A stretch of DNA of 64,000 nt from Oceanobacillus oncorhynchi (GCF_000821065.1 NZ_CDGG01000001.1:1116001-1180000); one strand, 5' to 3'; counted from the first letter of the stretch, positions 47,881 through 56,999 are shown. Notes: generated from the sequence alone by a model not told the origin. Numbers and translations: made by a program.

Positions 47881-48174
47881 TTGAATGTTGAAGAATCACT
47901 GAAATTCATGCGTAAAAGGAGAGGATTGAGCCAAGAACAACTTGCTCCCAAGCTGCATATGTCCAGAGTAAATTTATCAAAAATTGAGCGAGGGCTAGTT
48001 TCAATTCGAACAGAAGATTATTTCCGATGGGCGAAGGTGACTAATTCGCAAGACGTACTAATAGCGATTGCTTGTAACATCGATTTGACAATTGCAGCTG
48101 ATCTAATTTCAAATGTCACAGATACGATGCATAGTTTAGGAGCAATAATAATGACAATAGGAGGGATTTTGTGA
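47881..48174 (+). CDS. XRE-family regulator
   Basis: A 97-residue protein with a helix-turn-helix (MRKRRGLSQEQLAPKLHMSRVNLSKIERG) and a hydrophobic C-terminus. The start is TTG behind GGAGGAGGTGAG. It probably regulates the following early genes through the palindrome just upstream. Confidence 0.75.
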   Translation: MNVEESLKFMRKRRGLSQEQLAPKLHMSRVNLSKIERGLVSIRTEDYFRWAKVTNSQDVLIAIACNIDLTIAADLISNVTDTMHSLGAIIMTIGGIL

Positions 48175-48248
48175 ACAAAAAAAGTGATAGCGGACTTGCT
48201 TATATCGGAATTATTTTAGCTGTATTTATTATCATTTCACACATTTAG
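48171..48248 (+). CDS. 25-residue single-helix membrane peptide
   Basis: GTG start overlapping the previous stop, with GGAGGG upstream. The peptide is a short polar head followed by one hydrophobic helix (IGIILAVFIIIS). Function unknown. Confidence 0.5.
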   Translation: MNKKSDSGLAYIGIILAVFIIISHI

Positions 48249-48258
48249 GAGGGTTTGT

Positions 48259-48540
48259 ATGACGGATATTATCGCAAGATTCGAAATTGAAAAGCAATGT
48301 TATATCGATTGTCACTTGAGAGGGATTTCAGCAATTCACCGGGGCGACTATCAAGAAATGGACCTTTGTTTAAAGGATGCGAGGAAGTCACTTATAGCAA
48401 TGCAAAATTTAGAGATTGAGTACAAGCTGCATAAAGAAATAAAGGATTTGGCTCAATGTGCAACTACAGGAATCGTTTTGCAAAATATTGTTGATTCCAT
48501 TGAACAAAATCACCAGCAATTCATGAGGTCCCGCATATGA
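48259..48540 (+). CDS. Hypothetical phage early protein, 93 residues
   Basis: Mostly helical, with several Cys and His residues; no recognised domain. AGGAGGG precedes the ATG. Confidence 0.6.
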   Translation: MTDIIARFEIEKQCYIDCHLRGISAIHRGDYQEMDLCLKDARKSLIAMQNLEIEYKLHKEIKDLAQCATTGIVLQNIVDSIEQNHQQFMRSRI

Positions 48541-48626
48541 GCAGCGAACGCTTTATCAAATGGTTCTACGGCTTAGGGTTTATAGGAGCAATGACGTTTT
48601 TGTATTACATGATGATTAATGTATAG
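48537..48626 (+). CDS. 29-residue membrane peptide
   Basis: The ATG overlaps the preceding stop. A basic start (SERFIKW) leads into one hydrophobic helix. Function unknown. Confidence 0.5.
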   Translation: MSSERFIKWFYGLGFIGAMTFLYYMMINV

Positions 48627-48638
48627 GAGGGAATTGAA

Positions 48639-48737
48639 ATGAATATCAAAGCGGGAGCTTGGCAGTCGCTAAACAGCCGGCAAAAACAGATTGTTTTAAA
48701 ACTTTGGTCAGAAAAATCTCAAAGAAAGGGTGCTTAA
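48639..48737 (+). CDS. 32-residue basic peptide
   Basis: ATG behind AGGAGGG. A helical, Lys/Arg-rich peptide containing LNSRQKQIVLKLW. Function unknown. Confidence 0.5.
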   Translation: MNIKAGAWQSLNSRQKQIVLKLWSEKSQRKGA

Positions 48738-48738
48738 T

Positions 48739-48918
48739 ATGAATCAACCAACAGTAACACTGAAAGGTGAGCAATATAAAGTTTTGGTAATTGATTGGTC
48801 ACGCGATGGCAGTATTAATCACATTGTGGTTGATAAACCAAATGAGCCATTTTCATCGGCTGTGACAGTGATATTTAGAAAAGATACAGACCTAGAAAAA
48901 TTATTAGAGGAGGGATAA
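48739..48918 (+). CDS. Hypothetical phage protein, 59 residues
   Basis: Beta-rich small protein with acidic C-terminus. The ATG at 48739 is one base after the previous stop; the ribosome site AAAGGGTG lies inside the preceding gene. Confidence 0.55.
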   Translation: MNQPTVTLKGEQYKVLVIDWSRDGSINHIVVDKPNEPFSSAVTVIFRKDTDLEKLLEEG

Positions 48919-48920
48919 AC

Positions 48921-49133
48921 ATGGACCATCCAGCAATTGAAAGGACTCGACGCACTGGATACCCATACAGCGAACGCAGGCAGATGTTTGTAACTGATGG
49001 ATTGGGAAACGACGTACATTCTGGCGATGAAATACTGGAGTTTGACGGTGAATTTTATCTGGTGGATGAACTATCAGTGGACGCTAGAGAAATATTGGAG
49101 AAACATGGTGCAGATTATGTTACGGCAAAATAA
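48921..49133 (+). CDS. YqaI-like small phage protein
   Basis: A 70-residue acidic protein in which GDEILEFDGEFYLVDEL resembles YqaI of the Bacillus skin element, which also lies just before yqaJ. AGGAGGG precedes the ATG. Function unknown. Confidence 0.6.
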   Translation: MDHPAIERTRRTGYPYSERRQMFVTDGLGNDVHSGDEILEFDGEFYLVDELSVDAREILEKHGADYVTAK

Positions 49134-49217
49134 AAAACGCCTTGGCAGAGGCGCTTTAAAAATTCTTAACAAATATATTTATGTGCCTATTATACGGCAT
49201 CTAGGAGGATTAATCAA

Positions 49218-50159
49218 ATGGCTAAAAACACAATCGAAATGAGCCATCAAGAGTGGCTGCAAGAACGAACTAAAGGAATCGGCGGAAGTGATGCCTCTGT
49301 CATATTGGGTTTCAATCCTTGGAAATCACCATTTGAGCTATATATGGATAAGACAGGTGGAAGAGTTGAAGAAATAGATAACGAAGCCATCTACTGGGGC
49401 AATGCTTTAGAGGATAAAGTAGCTCAACGATTTATGGAATTGACAGGTAAAAAAGTGCGGCGGCGAAACCAGATGTTCCAACACCCTGAATACGATTTTA
49501 TGATGGCGAACATCGATCGTGACGTAATTGGTGAAAAATCGCTGCTTGAGTGCAAAACAACCAATGCATTTAATGCGGACGCTTGGGAGGGGGAACAAGT
49601 CCCGCCGGCCTATATCTGTCAACTGCAACACTATATGGCTGTTCTGGATTATGAGAAAGCATATATAGCTGTTTTGATTGGTGGTCAGAAGTTCGTTTGG
49701 AAAGAAGTTGATCGTGATGATGAATTTATCGAATTAATGATTGAGCAAGAGAAGCATTTTTGGGAAGAGCATGTACTCAAAGAAATACCACCAGAAATTG
49801 ATGGAACAAAATCAGCAAGTGAGTTATTAAACAAAATGTATCCAGAAGATAACGGAGAAACAATCTTGTTGAAATCTGATGATGCTGAAATGCTCATTGA
49901 AGCAATTGAGAGCATCAAAGCAGAAGTAAAAGAAAAAGAGTCACTACAAAAAGAGTATGAAAATAAACTAAAACTTATGATGGGAGAGGCCCAGTTAGGG
50001 GTAACTCCAAGGTTTGAAGTTAAATTAAAATCCTTTTCACAAAACAGACTGAATAGTAAAGCGTTGAAGAAAGACTTGCCTAAAATTGCTGAAAAGTACA
50101 CCAATCAAACTACTGGTAGAAGGTTAACTATAAAGCAAATTGAACAGGAGGCTATTTAA
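49218..50159 (+). CDS. yqaJ: YqaJ-family phage recombination exonuclease
   Basis: A 313-residue lambda-exonuclease-type nuclease. The fold's motifs are visible: GIGGSDAS near 20, EDKVAQRF, then ANIDRDVIGE with LLECKTT near 110-118 (the D...ExK core) and QLQHYMAV. It digests 5' ends to give single strands for the RecT partner next door. TAGGAGG precedes the ATG. Confidence 0.93.
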   Translation: MAKNTIEMSHQEWLQERTKGIGGSDASVILGFNPWKSPFELYMDKTGGRVEEIDNEAIYWGNALEDKVAQRFMELTGKKVRRRNQMFQHPEYDFMMANIDRDVIGEKSLLECKTTNAFNADAWEGEQVPPAYICQLQHYMAVLDYEKAYIAVLIGGQKFVWKEVDRDDEFIELMIEQEKHFWEEHVLKEIPPEIDGTKSASELLNKMYPEDNGETILLKSDDAEMLIEAIESIKAEVKEKESLQKEYENKLKLMMGEAQLGVTPRFEVKLKSFSQNRLNSKALKKDLPKIAEKYTNQTTGRRLTIKQIEQEAI

Positions 50160-51023
50160 ATGGCTACAGCAGAGGAAATGAAAAACCAAATGGCAGCAAA
50201 GAAAAATAATAGTGGTGCAGTTGCAACGGATAAACCTAAAACTATTGAGGATTATCTAAAGCAAATGGCTCCAGCTATGTCTCAAGCGTTACCTAAACAC
50301 ATGGATGTTGATAGGTTGTTGCGTTTAACAATGACAACAATCCGTACTACACCGGAATTAAAAAAAGCAGATCCAGGGAGTTTGTTAGGCGGTGTAATGC
50401 AAGCTGCACAATTAGGTCTTGAGCCGGGTCTTTTAGGTCAATGCTATCTGTTGCCTTTCAAAAACAATAAAAAAGGCATTACAGAGGTCCAATTCATTAT
50501 TGGATATAAAGGCATGATTGATTTAGCAAGACGATCTGGACACATTCAATCAATTTATGCTCATGCAGTATATGAGAATGATGCCTTCGAATATGAGTTA
50601 GGCCTTAATCCAACTTTGAAACACACACCAACAATGGATGAGGATAAAGGGGAGTTTATCGGTTCTTATGCAGTTGCACATTTTAAAGATGGCGGATACC
50701 AAATGGAGTTCATGCCAAAGTCAGAGATTGAAAAACGTCGCACGTCTAGTCCCGGAGGTCGCTCTAAATATAGCCCTTGGAACAATTTTTATGAGGAAAT
50801 GGCAAATAAAACAGTGATTCGTCACATGTGGAAATACCTTCCTATCAGTGTTGAGCTGCAGGAGCAAGTAGCTAACGATGAAGGAACAGCAAGGAGCGTT
50901 AAAGATATTACACCAGATGATGATATTTTCATTGATGCCCCAGATTACATTAACGCAGAAGCGACAGAGGGAGTAGAGGAATCCGAAAATAAAGATTTCC
51001 CGATTGATGCAAATGCACAATAA
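50160..51023 (+). CDS. recT: RecT-family single-strand annealing protein
   Basis: A 287-residue RecT homologue with the typical PKTIEDYLKQMAPAMSQALPKHM start, GLEPGLLGQCYLLPF and FIIGYKGMIDLARRSG. It anneals strands for phage recombination and circularisation. It starts at the base after the exonuclease stop, so both form one functional pair. Confidence 0.94.
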   Translation: MATAEEMKNQMAAKKNNSGAVATDKPKTIEDYLKQMAPAMSQALPKHMDVDRLLRLTMTTIRTTPELKKADPGSLLGGVMQAAQLGLEPGLLGQCYLLPFKNNKKGITEVQFIIGYKGMIDLARRSGHIQSIYAHAVYENDAFEYELGLNPTLKHTPTMDEDKGEFIGSYAVAHFKDGGYQMEFMPKSEIEKRRTSSPGGRSKYSPWNNFYEEMANKTVIRHMWKYLPISVELQEQVANDEGTARSVKDITPDDDIFIDAPDYINAEATEGVEESENKDFPIDANAQ

Positions 51024-51174
51024 ATCAAACGTCTTGCTGCCTGCTTGGATATTCGAGCAGGCTCAGGACAAAAGTGAACTAAAGCAACTGATTATCAGAT
51101 ATATGGACAGATACCCAGGCTACACCATTTTAGAAGTAAAAGGCAGATTCGCAATCTGTGAGATACCAAGATAA
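51013..51174 (+). CDS. Small phage protein overlapping the recT end
   Basis: A 53-residue peptide starting 11 bases before the recT stop in another frame. It has a protein-like composition (FEQAQDKSELKQLIIRYM). No strong ribosome site, probably coupled to recT. Function unknown. Confidence 0.5.
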   Translation: MHNKSNVLLPAWIFEQAQDKSELKQLIIRYMDRYPGYTILEVKGRFAICEIPR

Positions 51175-51190
51175 GGAAAGGTGATCCCTA

Positions 51191-51970
51191 ATGAAAGGTG
51201 CATTCCAGACAAGCAGAGAAATTTTCGAAAACCCCATATGGACTGACATACCGAAATTTAGAATCTTCTTCTATATATACGGAAATGCTGTCTTTGCCAA
51301 AGAAGGAACAACAGTTGCTGGAATGCATCTGAAAAGGGGGCAGTTCCTTAGATCATATCGAAATTTAAGAGAAGATTTAGCTTATATAGAGAATCGGAGT
51401 GTAAAAAAATATTCGCTTGCAGTTATAAAAAGGAAGATTGACTCGTTAGTTAAAGAAAATCGATTGAAAACTGAAGAGTCCGAACTTGGAACACTCTTCA
51501 CAGTCGTCAATTACGAGATATATCAAGGATTAGACAATTATAAAAAAGAGAACTTGGAACAGCGTTGGAACGCAGGTGGAACAGAGTTGGAACAGGGATG
51601 GAACAATAATAAGAATGTAAAGAATGATAAGAATGTAAAGAAAGAAGAAGAGGTGAGCCCGTTCAAACTTTTTGAAGAAAATATCTGCATGCTGAATCCA
51701 TTAAACAGAGATTCTTTGATTGACTGGTGTGAAGATCTTGGTGATGACCTGGTAATTGCAGCTATAAAGTTAGGCGCTAAGTATAACGCCCGTTCTTATA
51801 AATACGTGGAAGATATTTTCAAAGAATGGGTTCAGCACAATATAAAAACAGTAGAAGAGGCCAGGATTTATGTGAAAGAAAAAAACAAACGCACAAGTAA
51901 TATTGTAGATTTTTCATCTAAGAAGAAAGCCAACGGCGTTGATTGGGGAGGATTTGATATCAGTGACTAA
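51191..51970 (+). CDS. DnaD-domain replication initiation protein
   Basis: A 259-residue primosome protein. The N-terminal winged-helix part (about 1-110) is typical (SREIFENPIWTDIPKFRIFFYIYGNA), a Lys/Asn-rich linker follows, and a DnaD domain (about 155-225) ends with YKYVEDIFKEW. It should bind the phage origin and recruit the helicase loader. AAAGGTGAT precedes the ATG. Confidence 0.88.
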   Translation: MKGAFQTSREIFENPIWTDIPKFRIFFYIYGNAVFAKEGTTVAGMHLKRGQFLRSYRNLREDLAYIENRSVKKYSLAVIKRKIDSLVKENRLKTEESELGTLFTVVNYEIYQGLDNYKKENLEQRWNAGGTELEQGWNNNKNVKNDKNVKKEEEVSPFKLFEENICMLNPLNRDSLIDWCEDLGDDLVIAAIKLGAKYNARSYKYVEDIFKEWVQHNIKTVEEARIYVKEKNKRTSNIVDFSSKKKANGVDWGGFDISD

Positions 51971-52286
51971 AGCAGAGGTATTAGAACTTTTTAAACTAAT
52001 CAAGTCTATATATCCAAATTTTGAAGTTACACAAGAAAAAATTGATATGTGGGCAGATGTTATGAAAGGTATGGATTTCGACAGAGTGATGGCGAGGGCG
52101 AAGGAACATGTAACAACGAATAAGTTTCCGCCGACTATCGCAGAAATATCAGCTTATGCACCAGAAAAGAATGAACACCTAGAGAAGTTCGAAAGATGGA
52201 AAAGAGAAGCTGCACAGGTCCCGGAATCCAAGAAACGTGAATTCTACGAAGCTGTAAAAAAACTGGTTGAGGATAAAAGCAAATGA
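51963..52286 (+). CDS. Helicase loader/inhibitor (G39P-like)
   Basis: A 107-residue protein with the pattern of SPP1 G39P: TKAEVLELFKLIKSIYPNFEVT and WADVMKGMDFDRVMARAKEHV. It delivers the replicative helicase to the origin. The GTG at 51963 behind GGGGAGG gives the family N-terminus; an upstream TTG is less likely. It overlaps both neighbours. Confidence 0.82.
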   Translation: MTKAEVLELFKLIKSIYPNFEVTQEKIDMWADVMKGMDFDRVMARAKEHVTTNKFPPTIAEISAYAPEKNEHLEKFERWKREAAQVPESKKREFYEAVKKLVEDKSK

Positions 52287-53572
52287 ATTATAAAGAAACA
52301 GCAGAACAATCAGTAATAGGCTCTTTGCTACTGGAAGGCAGCCTGATTGGAAACTTAACCATTGAATCAAAACATTTCTATTCAGCGAGACATAAACGCA
52401 TCTATGAAGCGATGCAGAAGGTAGATGCTAAAGGGATTGAGATTAATGTTGTCACTGTCGTAACGGAATTAGGTGATTCAATAAGCGAGGTTGGCGGTGT
52501 AACTTACCTCACTGAGTTGGCTGAATCCGTACCAAGCACTGCGCCAATCAAAAACTATGAATCTAGTATTTATGAGGATTATCGATTGCGAGAAAGTCAG
52601 AAATTAGCCTCTGAGTACATGAAATCACCTAGCGAGGAATCACTTCATAAACTCATGGTGGATTTAGACAAAGTGAAGGATGAAGGCATCCAAACTGACG
52701 AAAAGACAGTGAAAGACTATCTCATGGAGATTGCAGAAGAATTGATGCATCCGGATGAATCGCAAAGTAAAGGGCATCCAACAGGTTATAAAGATTTGGA
52801 TGAAATGACAGGCGGCACGCAATCGGGAGACTTAATTATCATCGCTGCGCGACCAAGCGTTGGAAAGACCGCATTTGCTTTGAATATTGGCTCTGGACAC
52901 TGCAAAAACGGCGGCATGTCACACATATACAGTTTGGAAATGGGACCGGCAGCACTTTTGAAACGGATGATTTCAACTGAGGGTCGTGTGGACATTCAAA
53001 AATGGCAGTCAATGGTTTTTTCTCAAGAGGATTACGACAAGGCGATGACAGCTATTGGTGTTATATCTAACTGGAAGCTAGAAATTTATAAGCAGACAAA
53101 CACAATCAATCAGATCAAAGCATCTATCCGTAAAGCTGTACAAGACAATCCGAATGAAAAACATCTTGTCATCATTGATTACCTGCAGCTGATAGCTTCA
53201 ACAGGGAAACACGAGCGCCGGGACCTTGAAGTCGGAGCGATGACCAGAGATTTAAAACTGTTAGCACAAGAACTGAATATACCAATCATTTTACTATCAC
53301 AGCTTTCCAGAGGCGTTGAACAAAGGCAAGACAAGCGACCAATGATGTCAGACCTTAGGGAATCCGGAAATATTGAGCAGGATGCGGATTTAATCGGTTT
53401 TCTGTACAGGGACGATTACTACGATAAGGAATCAGAGAAACAGAACATCATTGAAATTATCATATCCAAGCAAAGGCAGGGACCGACCGGAACAGTGGAA
53501 TTAGCTTTCTTGAAGGAATATGGGGAGTTTGTGAGTTTAGCTAGAAAATATGAGGAGGTTGCGCATGGGTAG
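52283..53572 (+). CDS. Phage replicative DNA helicase (DnaB family)
   Basis: A 429-residue hexameric helicase: N-terminal DnaB domain (about 1-100), linker and RecA-like core with Walker A ARPSVGKTAFAL near 190, Walker B VIIDYLQL near 295 and SQLSRGVEQRQDKRP. It unwinds DNA at phage forks. The ATG overlaps the loader gene's stop. Confidence 0.94.
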   Translation: MNYKETAEQSVIGSLLLEGSLIGNLTIESKHFYSARHKRIYEAMQKVDAKGIEINVVTVVTELGDSISEVGGVTYLTELAESVPSTAPIKNYESSIYEDYRLRESQKLASEYMKSPSEESLHKLMVDLDKVKDEGIQTDEKTVKDYLMEIAEELMHPDESQSKGHPTGYKDLDEMTGGTQSGDLIIIAARPSVGKTAFALNIGSGHCKNGGMSHIYSLEMGPAALLKRMISTEGRVDIQKWQSMVFSQEDYDKAMTAIGVISNWKLEIYKQTNTINQIKASIRKAVQDNPNEKHLVIIDYLQLIASTGKHERRDLEVGAMTRDLKLLAQELNIPIILLSQLSRGVEQRQDKRPMMSDLRESGNIEQDADLIGFLYRDDYYDKESEKQNIIEIIISKQRQGPTGTVELAFLKEYGEFVSLARKYEEVAHG

Positions 53573-53780
53573 TTTGATAGGTCATGCAGAGCACAAGGAA
53601 CAGGAATTTGATGAACTGGTAAAGATCGTTGTCGCTGAATTTAATAAAGGATCTTTAACAGAACTACAGCTGCGGCAAGCAATGAAAAAGTCTTTCATGT
53701 TGGGTCACAGTGCTGGTCATGCTCGAGGAGAAATTTATCTCGAGAGACGTTTGAGCGAATTAGGAGGTATTGATCAATGA
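53565..53780 (+). CDS. Hypothetical phage protein, 71 residues
   Basis: Helical protein with a His/Gly segment (MLGHSAGHARGE). The ATG at 53565 follows GAGGAGG and overlaps the helicase end. A 16-codon frame (53777-53827) bridges to the next gene and may only couple translation. Confidence 0.6.
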   Translation: MGSLIGHAEHKEQEFDELVKIVVAEFNKGSLTELQLRQAMKKSFMLGHSAGHARGEIYLERRLSELGGIDQ

Positions 53781-53826
53781 ATCGAAATGCACAGGAAACA
53801 CAAGAATATCTTAGGAGGTATGCGTG

Positions 53827-54285
53827 ATGGTTTCAAATGAATTTTACGCTTGGGATGAAGAATTAAACAAAATGTATAACGGCGATGAAATAGAAGAACG
53901 TGATGATTTAGATGCTTGGTTATCTTATGGAACCCTGGCTATTTATAGAATTGATGAAGGTGAATATACGCAATTGGACCCTTTGAAAGTCATTTATAAA
54001 GATACAAAGCACAAAAGTTGGCTTGTTGAAGGAGATGTGCTCACATCTAATCGTTATCCATATCAGGATGAAGGCAAATACAACTATCACGGCGTTGTTG
54101 AATGGGATGAAGAATACGGGGCATTTGTACTTGTTAAATGTTGCGTGGACAAAGATAAAGCAGGGATATCCGACGGAATGGCAGATCTTTTAGGCGAGCT
54201 TGATTTAACAGAGTTTGAAGTGCTAGGGAATTCCTTTGAGAATCCAGCGTTATTGAAATCGGAAGGAACAATCAATGAGCGCTGA
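53827..54285 (+). CDS. YopX-family phage protein
   Basis: A 152-residue protein with YopX-like patterns (FYAWDEELNKMY, GDVLTSNRYPY, GVVEWDEEYGAFVL). YopX occurs in SPbeta and many phages; function unknown. AGGAGG lies eight bases before the ATG. Confidence 0.75.
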   Translation: MVSNEFYAWDEELNKMYNGDEIEERDDLDAWLSYGTLAIYRIDEGEYTQLDPLKVIYKDTKHKSWLVEGDVLTSNRYPYQDEGKYNYHGVVEWDEEYGAFVLVKCCVDKDKAGISDGMADLLGELDLTEFEVLGNSFENPALLKSEGTINER

Positions 54286-54538
54286 AATGATACCAACGGA
54301 TAACCAACCACTGCATTTAAAGGCTGGACTAGATTATGTATATGCCTTTGAGGACTTGGAATTGACCTTCACAAAGAAACAACTTGATCGCATAGCTTTT
54401 CGTTGGGAGTCAGGTGAATCACTGGAGGATATAGCAAAGAAAGAGCGCCGGAAAGACTTAGAAATCCTATTAGGTTTAATCCATTTAGCAAGGCGCAGAG
54501 TTTTTGAAAGACCTTTTGCTTTTAGACCGTCAAATTAA
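54275..54538 (+). CDS. Hypothetical phage DNA-binding-like protein
   Basis: An 87-residue protein whose second half (RWESGESLEDIAKKERRKDLEILL) looks like a helix-turn-helix. It overlaps the YopX-like gene by 11 bases. Function unknown. Confidence 0.55.
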   Translation: MSAEMIPTDNQPLHLKAGLDYVYAFEDLELTFTKKQLDRIAFRWESGESLEDIAKKERRKDLEILLGLIHLARRRVFERPFAFRPSN

Positions 54539-54641
54539 ACAAATATGAAGCGCTAGTGAAGAGATTAATAAATTCGAGATTAAATATATACAAAGATGTT
54601 AAAACGTCTCAGAGATGGCTTATTTTGATTGGAGGGATAGC

Positions 54642-54872
54642 ATGAAACAAAAGATATTAGATGCTGGATTGGCTGTTTTATTGGTTGGTGCTGTTATAGC
54701 AATGTTTGTTATGGCTAATGCGGTGAAGGAAGTACATGCGGAGAATGAGGAACTGCAGCAGGAGAATACAGAATTGCTACTGGATAATATCAATCTTGAA
54801 ATCGATTTAGAAAATATCACTGATGCTTATTGGCAGTTGAATAATCAGTTGGAAAAGGAGGGTGCTGAATGA
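54642..54872 (+). CDS. Membrane-anchored coiled-coil phage protein
   Basis: A 76-residue protein: a hydrophobic helix (LAVLLVGAVIAMFVMA) followed by a Glu/Asn-rich coiled coil. It resembles FtsL/spanin-like small anchored coils only in layout. GGAGGG precedes the ATG at 54642. Confidence 0.6.
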   Translation: MKQKILDAGLAVLLVGAVIAMFVMANAVKEVHAENEELQQENTELLLDNINLEIDLENITDAYWQLNNQLEKEGAE

Positions 54873-55330
54873 CAAAAATACTAGATGCTTGCTGCGGCAG
54901 CAAAATGTTTTGGTTTGATAAAAATCACCAGCATGTCACTTACATGGATAACAGGGAACTATCGGATACACTCTGTGACGGCAGAACATTAAATGTGCAT
55001 CCAGATGTAATTGCCGATTTCAGAGATATGCCTTTTGAAGATAATAGCTTTCACATGGTCGTGTTTGACCCTCCTCATCTTGAAAGGATTGGAGATAATT
55101 CTTGGATGGCAAAGAAATATGGAAAGCTAAACGAGGATTGGCCAATTGATTTAAAACAGGGGTTTGATGAATGTATGAGGGTTCTAAAACCTAATGGAAC
55201 GCTGATTTTTAAGTGGAATGAAGATCAAATCAAATTGAGCCAGATATTAAAAGTTATTGGATTTAAGCCTTTGTTTGGTAATAGACGGAGCAAGACGCAT
55301 TGGATGGTGTTCATGAAGGGTGTTGATTAG
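54869..55330 (+). CDS. Phage SAM-dependent methyltransferase
   Basis: A 153-residue class I methyltransferase-like protein with ILDACCGSKMFWF at the N-terminus and the catalytic-type VVFDPPH near 68-74, followed by LKPNGTLIFKWNE. The small size and DPPH motif suggest modification of DNA or another planar amine, perhaps to evade host restriction; the target is not known. It overlaps the previous gene. Confidence 0.78.
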   Translation: MTKILDACCGSKMFWFDKNHQHVTYMDNRELSDTLCDGRTLNVHPDVIADFRDMPFEDNSFHMVVFDPPHLERIGDNSWMAKKYGKLNEDWPIDLKQGFDECMRVLKPNGTLIFKWNEDQIKLSQILKVIGFKPLFGNRRSKTHWMVFMKGVD

Positions 55331-55390
55331 CATAAAACATCTAACTTCATAAATGTTCGAGGGATTAATCAAATAGGAGGTTGAGAGAAA

Positions 55391-55633
55391 TTGAGTGAGT
55401 TAGAACTATATAAATTTGTACAAGATAAAGAAATTGATTGGAGAGGTGAAACTCTCATGCTTTGGTTAGATGGTGATGATTTAGAAGCATTCTCTGAATT
55501 AGAAGGTGATGTCATCGTTGATGATGGTGGATACGAAGTCACTTTGCTTCAAGGTGGAATGATATGCATTGAACTAAATGATGTATGTGAAATTCATGAA
55601 ATTGAACCGACTAATATTCTCGAAAAGGAGTGA
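55391..55633 (+). CDS. Hypothetical acidic phage protein, 80 residues
   Basis: TTG start behind AGGAGG. Very acidic and beta-rich (DGDDLEAFSELEGDVIVDDGGYEV). Function unknown. Confidence 0.55.
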   Translation: MSELELYKFVQDKEIDWRGETLMLWLDGDDLEAFSELEGDVIVDDGGYEVTLLQGGMICIELNDVCEIHEIEPTNILEKE

Positions 55634-55639
55634 ATCGTG

Positions 55640-55942
55640 ATGGATGAACGGTTGGAAGAGATAAAAAATAAATATAAGAATGTTCAGCGCCATTTTAGTT
55701 TGTTTAATATTGAATTAACTGACTTCGAGTACCTTATCCAACAAGCTGAAAAGGTGGAGGGGTTGGAATCAGATATTAAAGCAAATAAAAAGTCCGTTGA
55801 TTGGTTGTTATACCAAAACCAGCGCTATAAAGAGGTTTTAGAAAACGCATTATACTTCGTTAAATACTCCAGACACGAGCCAGATAAAGCGATGATTATG
55901 CAGCAGCAATTAGAAAAAACGCTGAAAGGAGAATCAGAATGA
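55640..55942 (+). CDS. Coiled-coil phage protein A
   Basis: A 100-residue helical protein. Its segment NQRYKEVLENAL resembles NKRYKEALEFYG in the next gene, suggesting tandem duplication. AAAAGGAG precedes the start; a GTG at 55637 is an alternative. Confidence 0.55.
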   Translation: MDERLEEIKNKYKNVQRHFSLFNIELTDFEYLIQQAEKVEGLESDIKANKKSVDWLLYQNQRYKEVLENALYFVKYSRHEPDKAMIMQQQLEKTLKGESE

Positions 55943-56181
55943 TGGATTATAAAATGCTAATTAATGAAATACAGGCACATAACAAAGATTTAATTGAGCA
56001 AGTAAAAGAAAAGAATGTTGAATTACAAAGGTTGCGAGAAGAAAACAAGCGCTATAAAGAGGCTTTGGAGTTTTATGGAAATGAAATTAATTACCAAGTT
56101 TTTATTCAAAACGGAAAATCCAACATCGAACGTGATGGCGGAGAAAAAGCACGTCAAGAATTGAAAGGAGACTCGAAATGA
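55939..56181 (+). CDS. Coiled-coil phage protein B
   Basis: An 80-residue helical protein (VELQRLREENKRYKEALEF) related in part to its upstream neighbour, which it overlaps by four bases. Function unknown. Confidence 0.55.
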   Translation: MMDYKMLINEIQAHNKDLIEQVKEKNVELQRLREENKRYKEALEFYGNEINYQVFIQNGKSNIERDGGEKARQELKGDSK

Positions 56182-56417
56182 TACCACTAAAAGAATACGG
56201 CCGGGTAGAGGTCGGAATGACAATCATTGACGCTAACGGGATTGAAGCTACTGTGGAGTCGATTGGAGAAGGTGCTCTAGTTAAGTTGAACGGTGAAACA
56301 TTTGTCTGGGATTGGGAGAGATTGCATCCTAATGTGATGGTGAAAGAAACGGCTGCAGAACGTGATGAACGGTTGAATGCGAAAATTGTTAAAGGTCCAG
56401 AACAAGAATGGTTTTAA
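56178..56417 (+). CDS. Hypothetical phage protein, 79 residues
   Basis: The first half is a small beta domain (VEVGMTIIDANGIEATVESIG), the second is helical and charged. It overlaps the preceding gene by four bases. Function unknown. Confidence 0.55.
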   Translation: MIPLKEYGRVEVGMTIIDANGIEATVESIGEGALVKLNGETFVWDWERLHPNVMVKETAAERDERLNAKIVKGPEQEWF

Positions 56418-56441
56418 TTTAAAAAAAGGGAGGTGTGATGA

Positions 56442-56999
56442 ATGGAGGTATGGAAAAACGTGGTTGGTTATGAAGGAATTTATGAAGTTAGTAGTTTAGG
56501 GAAGGTAAGAACGCATGCTAAAAATACAGGTTATTTGGATAGGCGATCCACTAAGAGCAGGAAACAAAGAATTATCAAACCACAAAAGTCACTTGCCGCC
56601 AACCAAAAATGCCTTAGGGCCAATGTTGAATTATACAAAGAAGGCAGCAGAAAACGAGTTCGAGTTCACCGATTGGTAGCGGAAGCGTTTATCCCAAATC
56701 CTGAAAAATTACCTCAAGTAAATCATAAGGACGGGAATCCGTTAAATAATCATGTAGAGAATTTAGAATGGTGCACCCATAAGGAAAACGTTAATCATGG
56801 ATTTGATAACGGTCTTTTTTCGCAAAGTAAACCAATCATTTTAACGAATGAAAAGACATGTGAGGAACACTTTTTTAGAAGTCAAACAAAAGCAAGTCAC
56901 TTCCTGGGGAAAAGAGATAAATTTATTTCAGAAAAACTGCAGCAAGGTGTCGATAAAGTGGATGGCTACCGCATCACAAGATATGGTGGTAGGTCATGA
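56442..56999 (+). CDS. HNH homing endonuclease (NUMOD4-HNH)
   Basis: A 185-residue endonuclease. NUMOD4 (VWKNVVGYEGIYEVSSLGKV) is followed by an HNH core (VNHKDGNPLNNHVENLEW near 97-114) and a NUMOD1-like DNA-binding tail (TKASHFLGKRDKF). Such genes are selfish free-standing elements in phage genomes. GGGAGGTG precedes the ATG. Confidence 0.88.
   Translation: MEVWKNVVGYEGIYEVSSLGKVRTHAKNTGYLDRRSTKSRKQRIIKPQKSLAANQKCLRANVELYKEGSRKRVRVHRLVAEAFIPNPEKLPQVNHKDGNPLNNHVENLEWCTHKENVNHGFDNGLFSQSKPIILTNEKTCEEHFFRSQTKASHFLGKRDKFISEKLQQGVDKVDGYRITRYGGRS

Noticed and set aside
49138-49163. Hairpin CGCCT/AGGCG after the YqaI-like gene
   Set aside because: Only five base pairs and a broken T run; too weak to call a terminator before the recombination genes.
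53777-53827. 16-codon frame between two early phage genes
   Set aside because: Too short to judge; probably incidental or a translational bridge.
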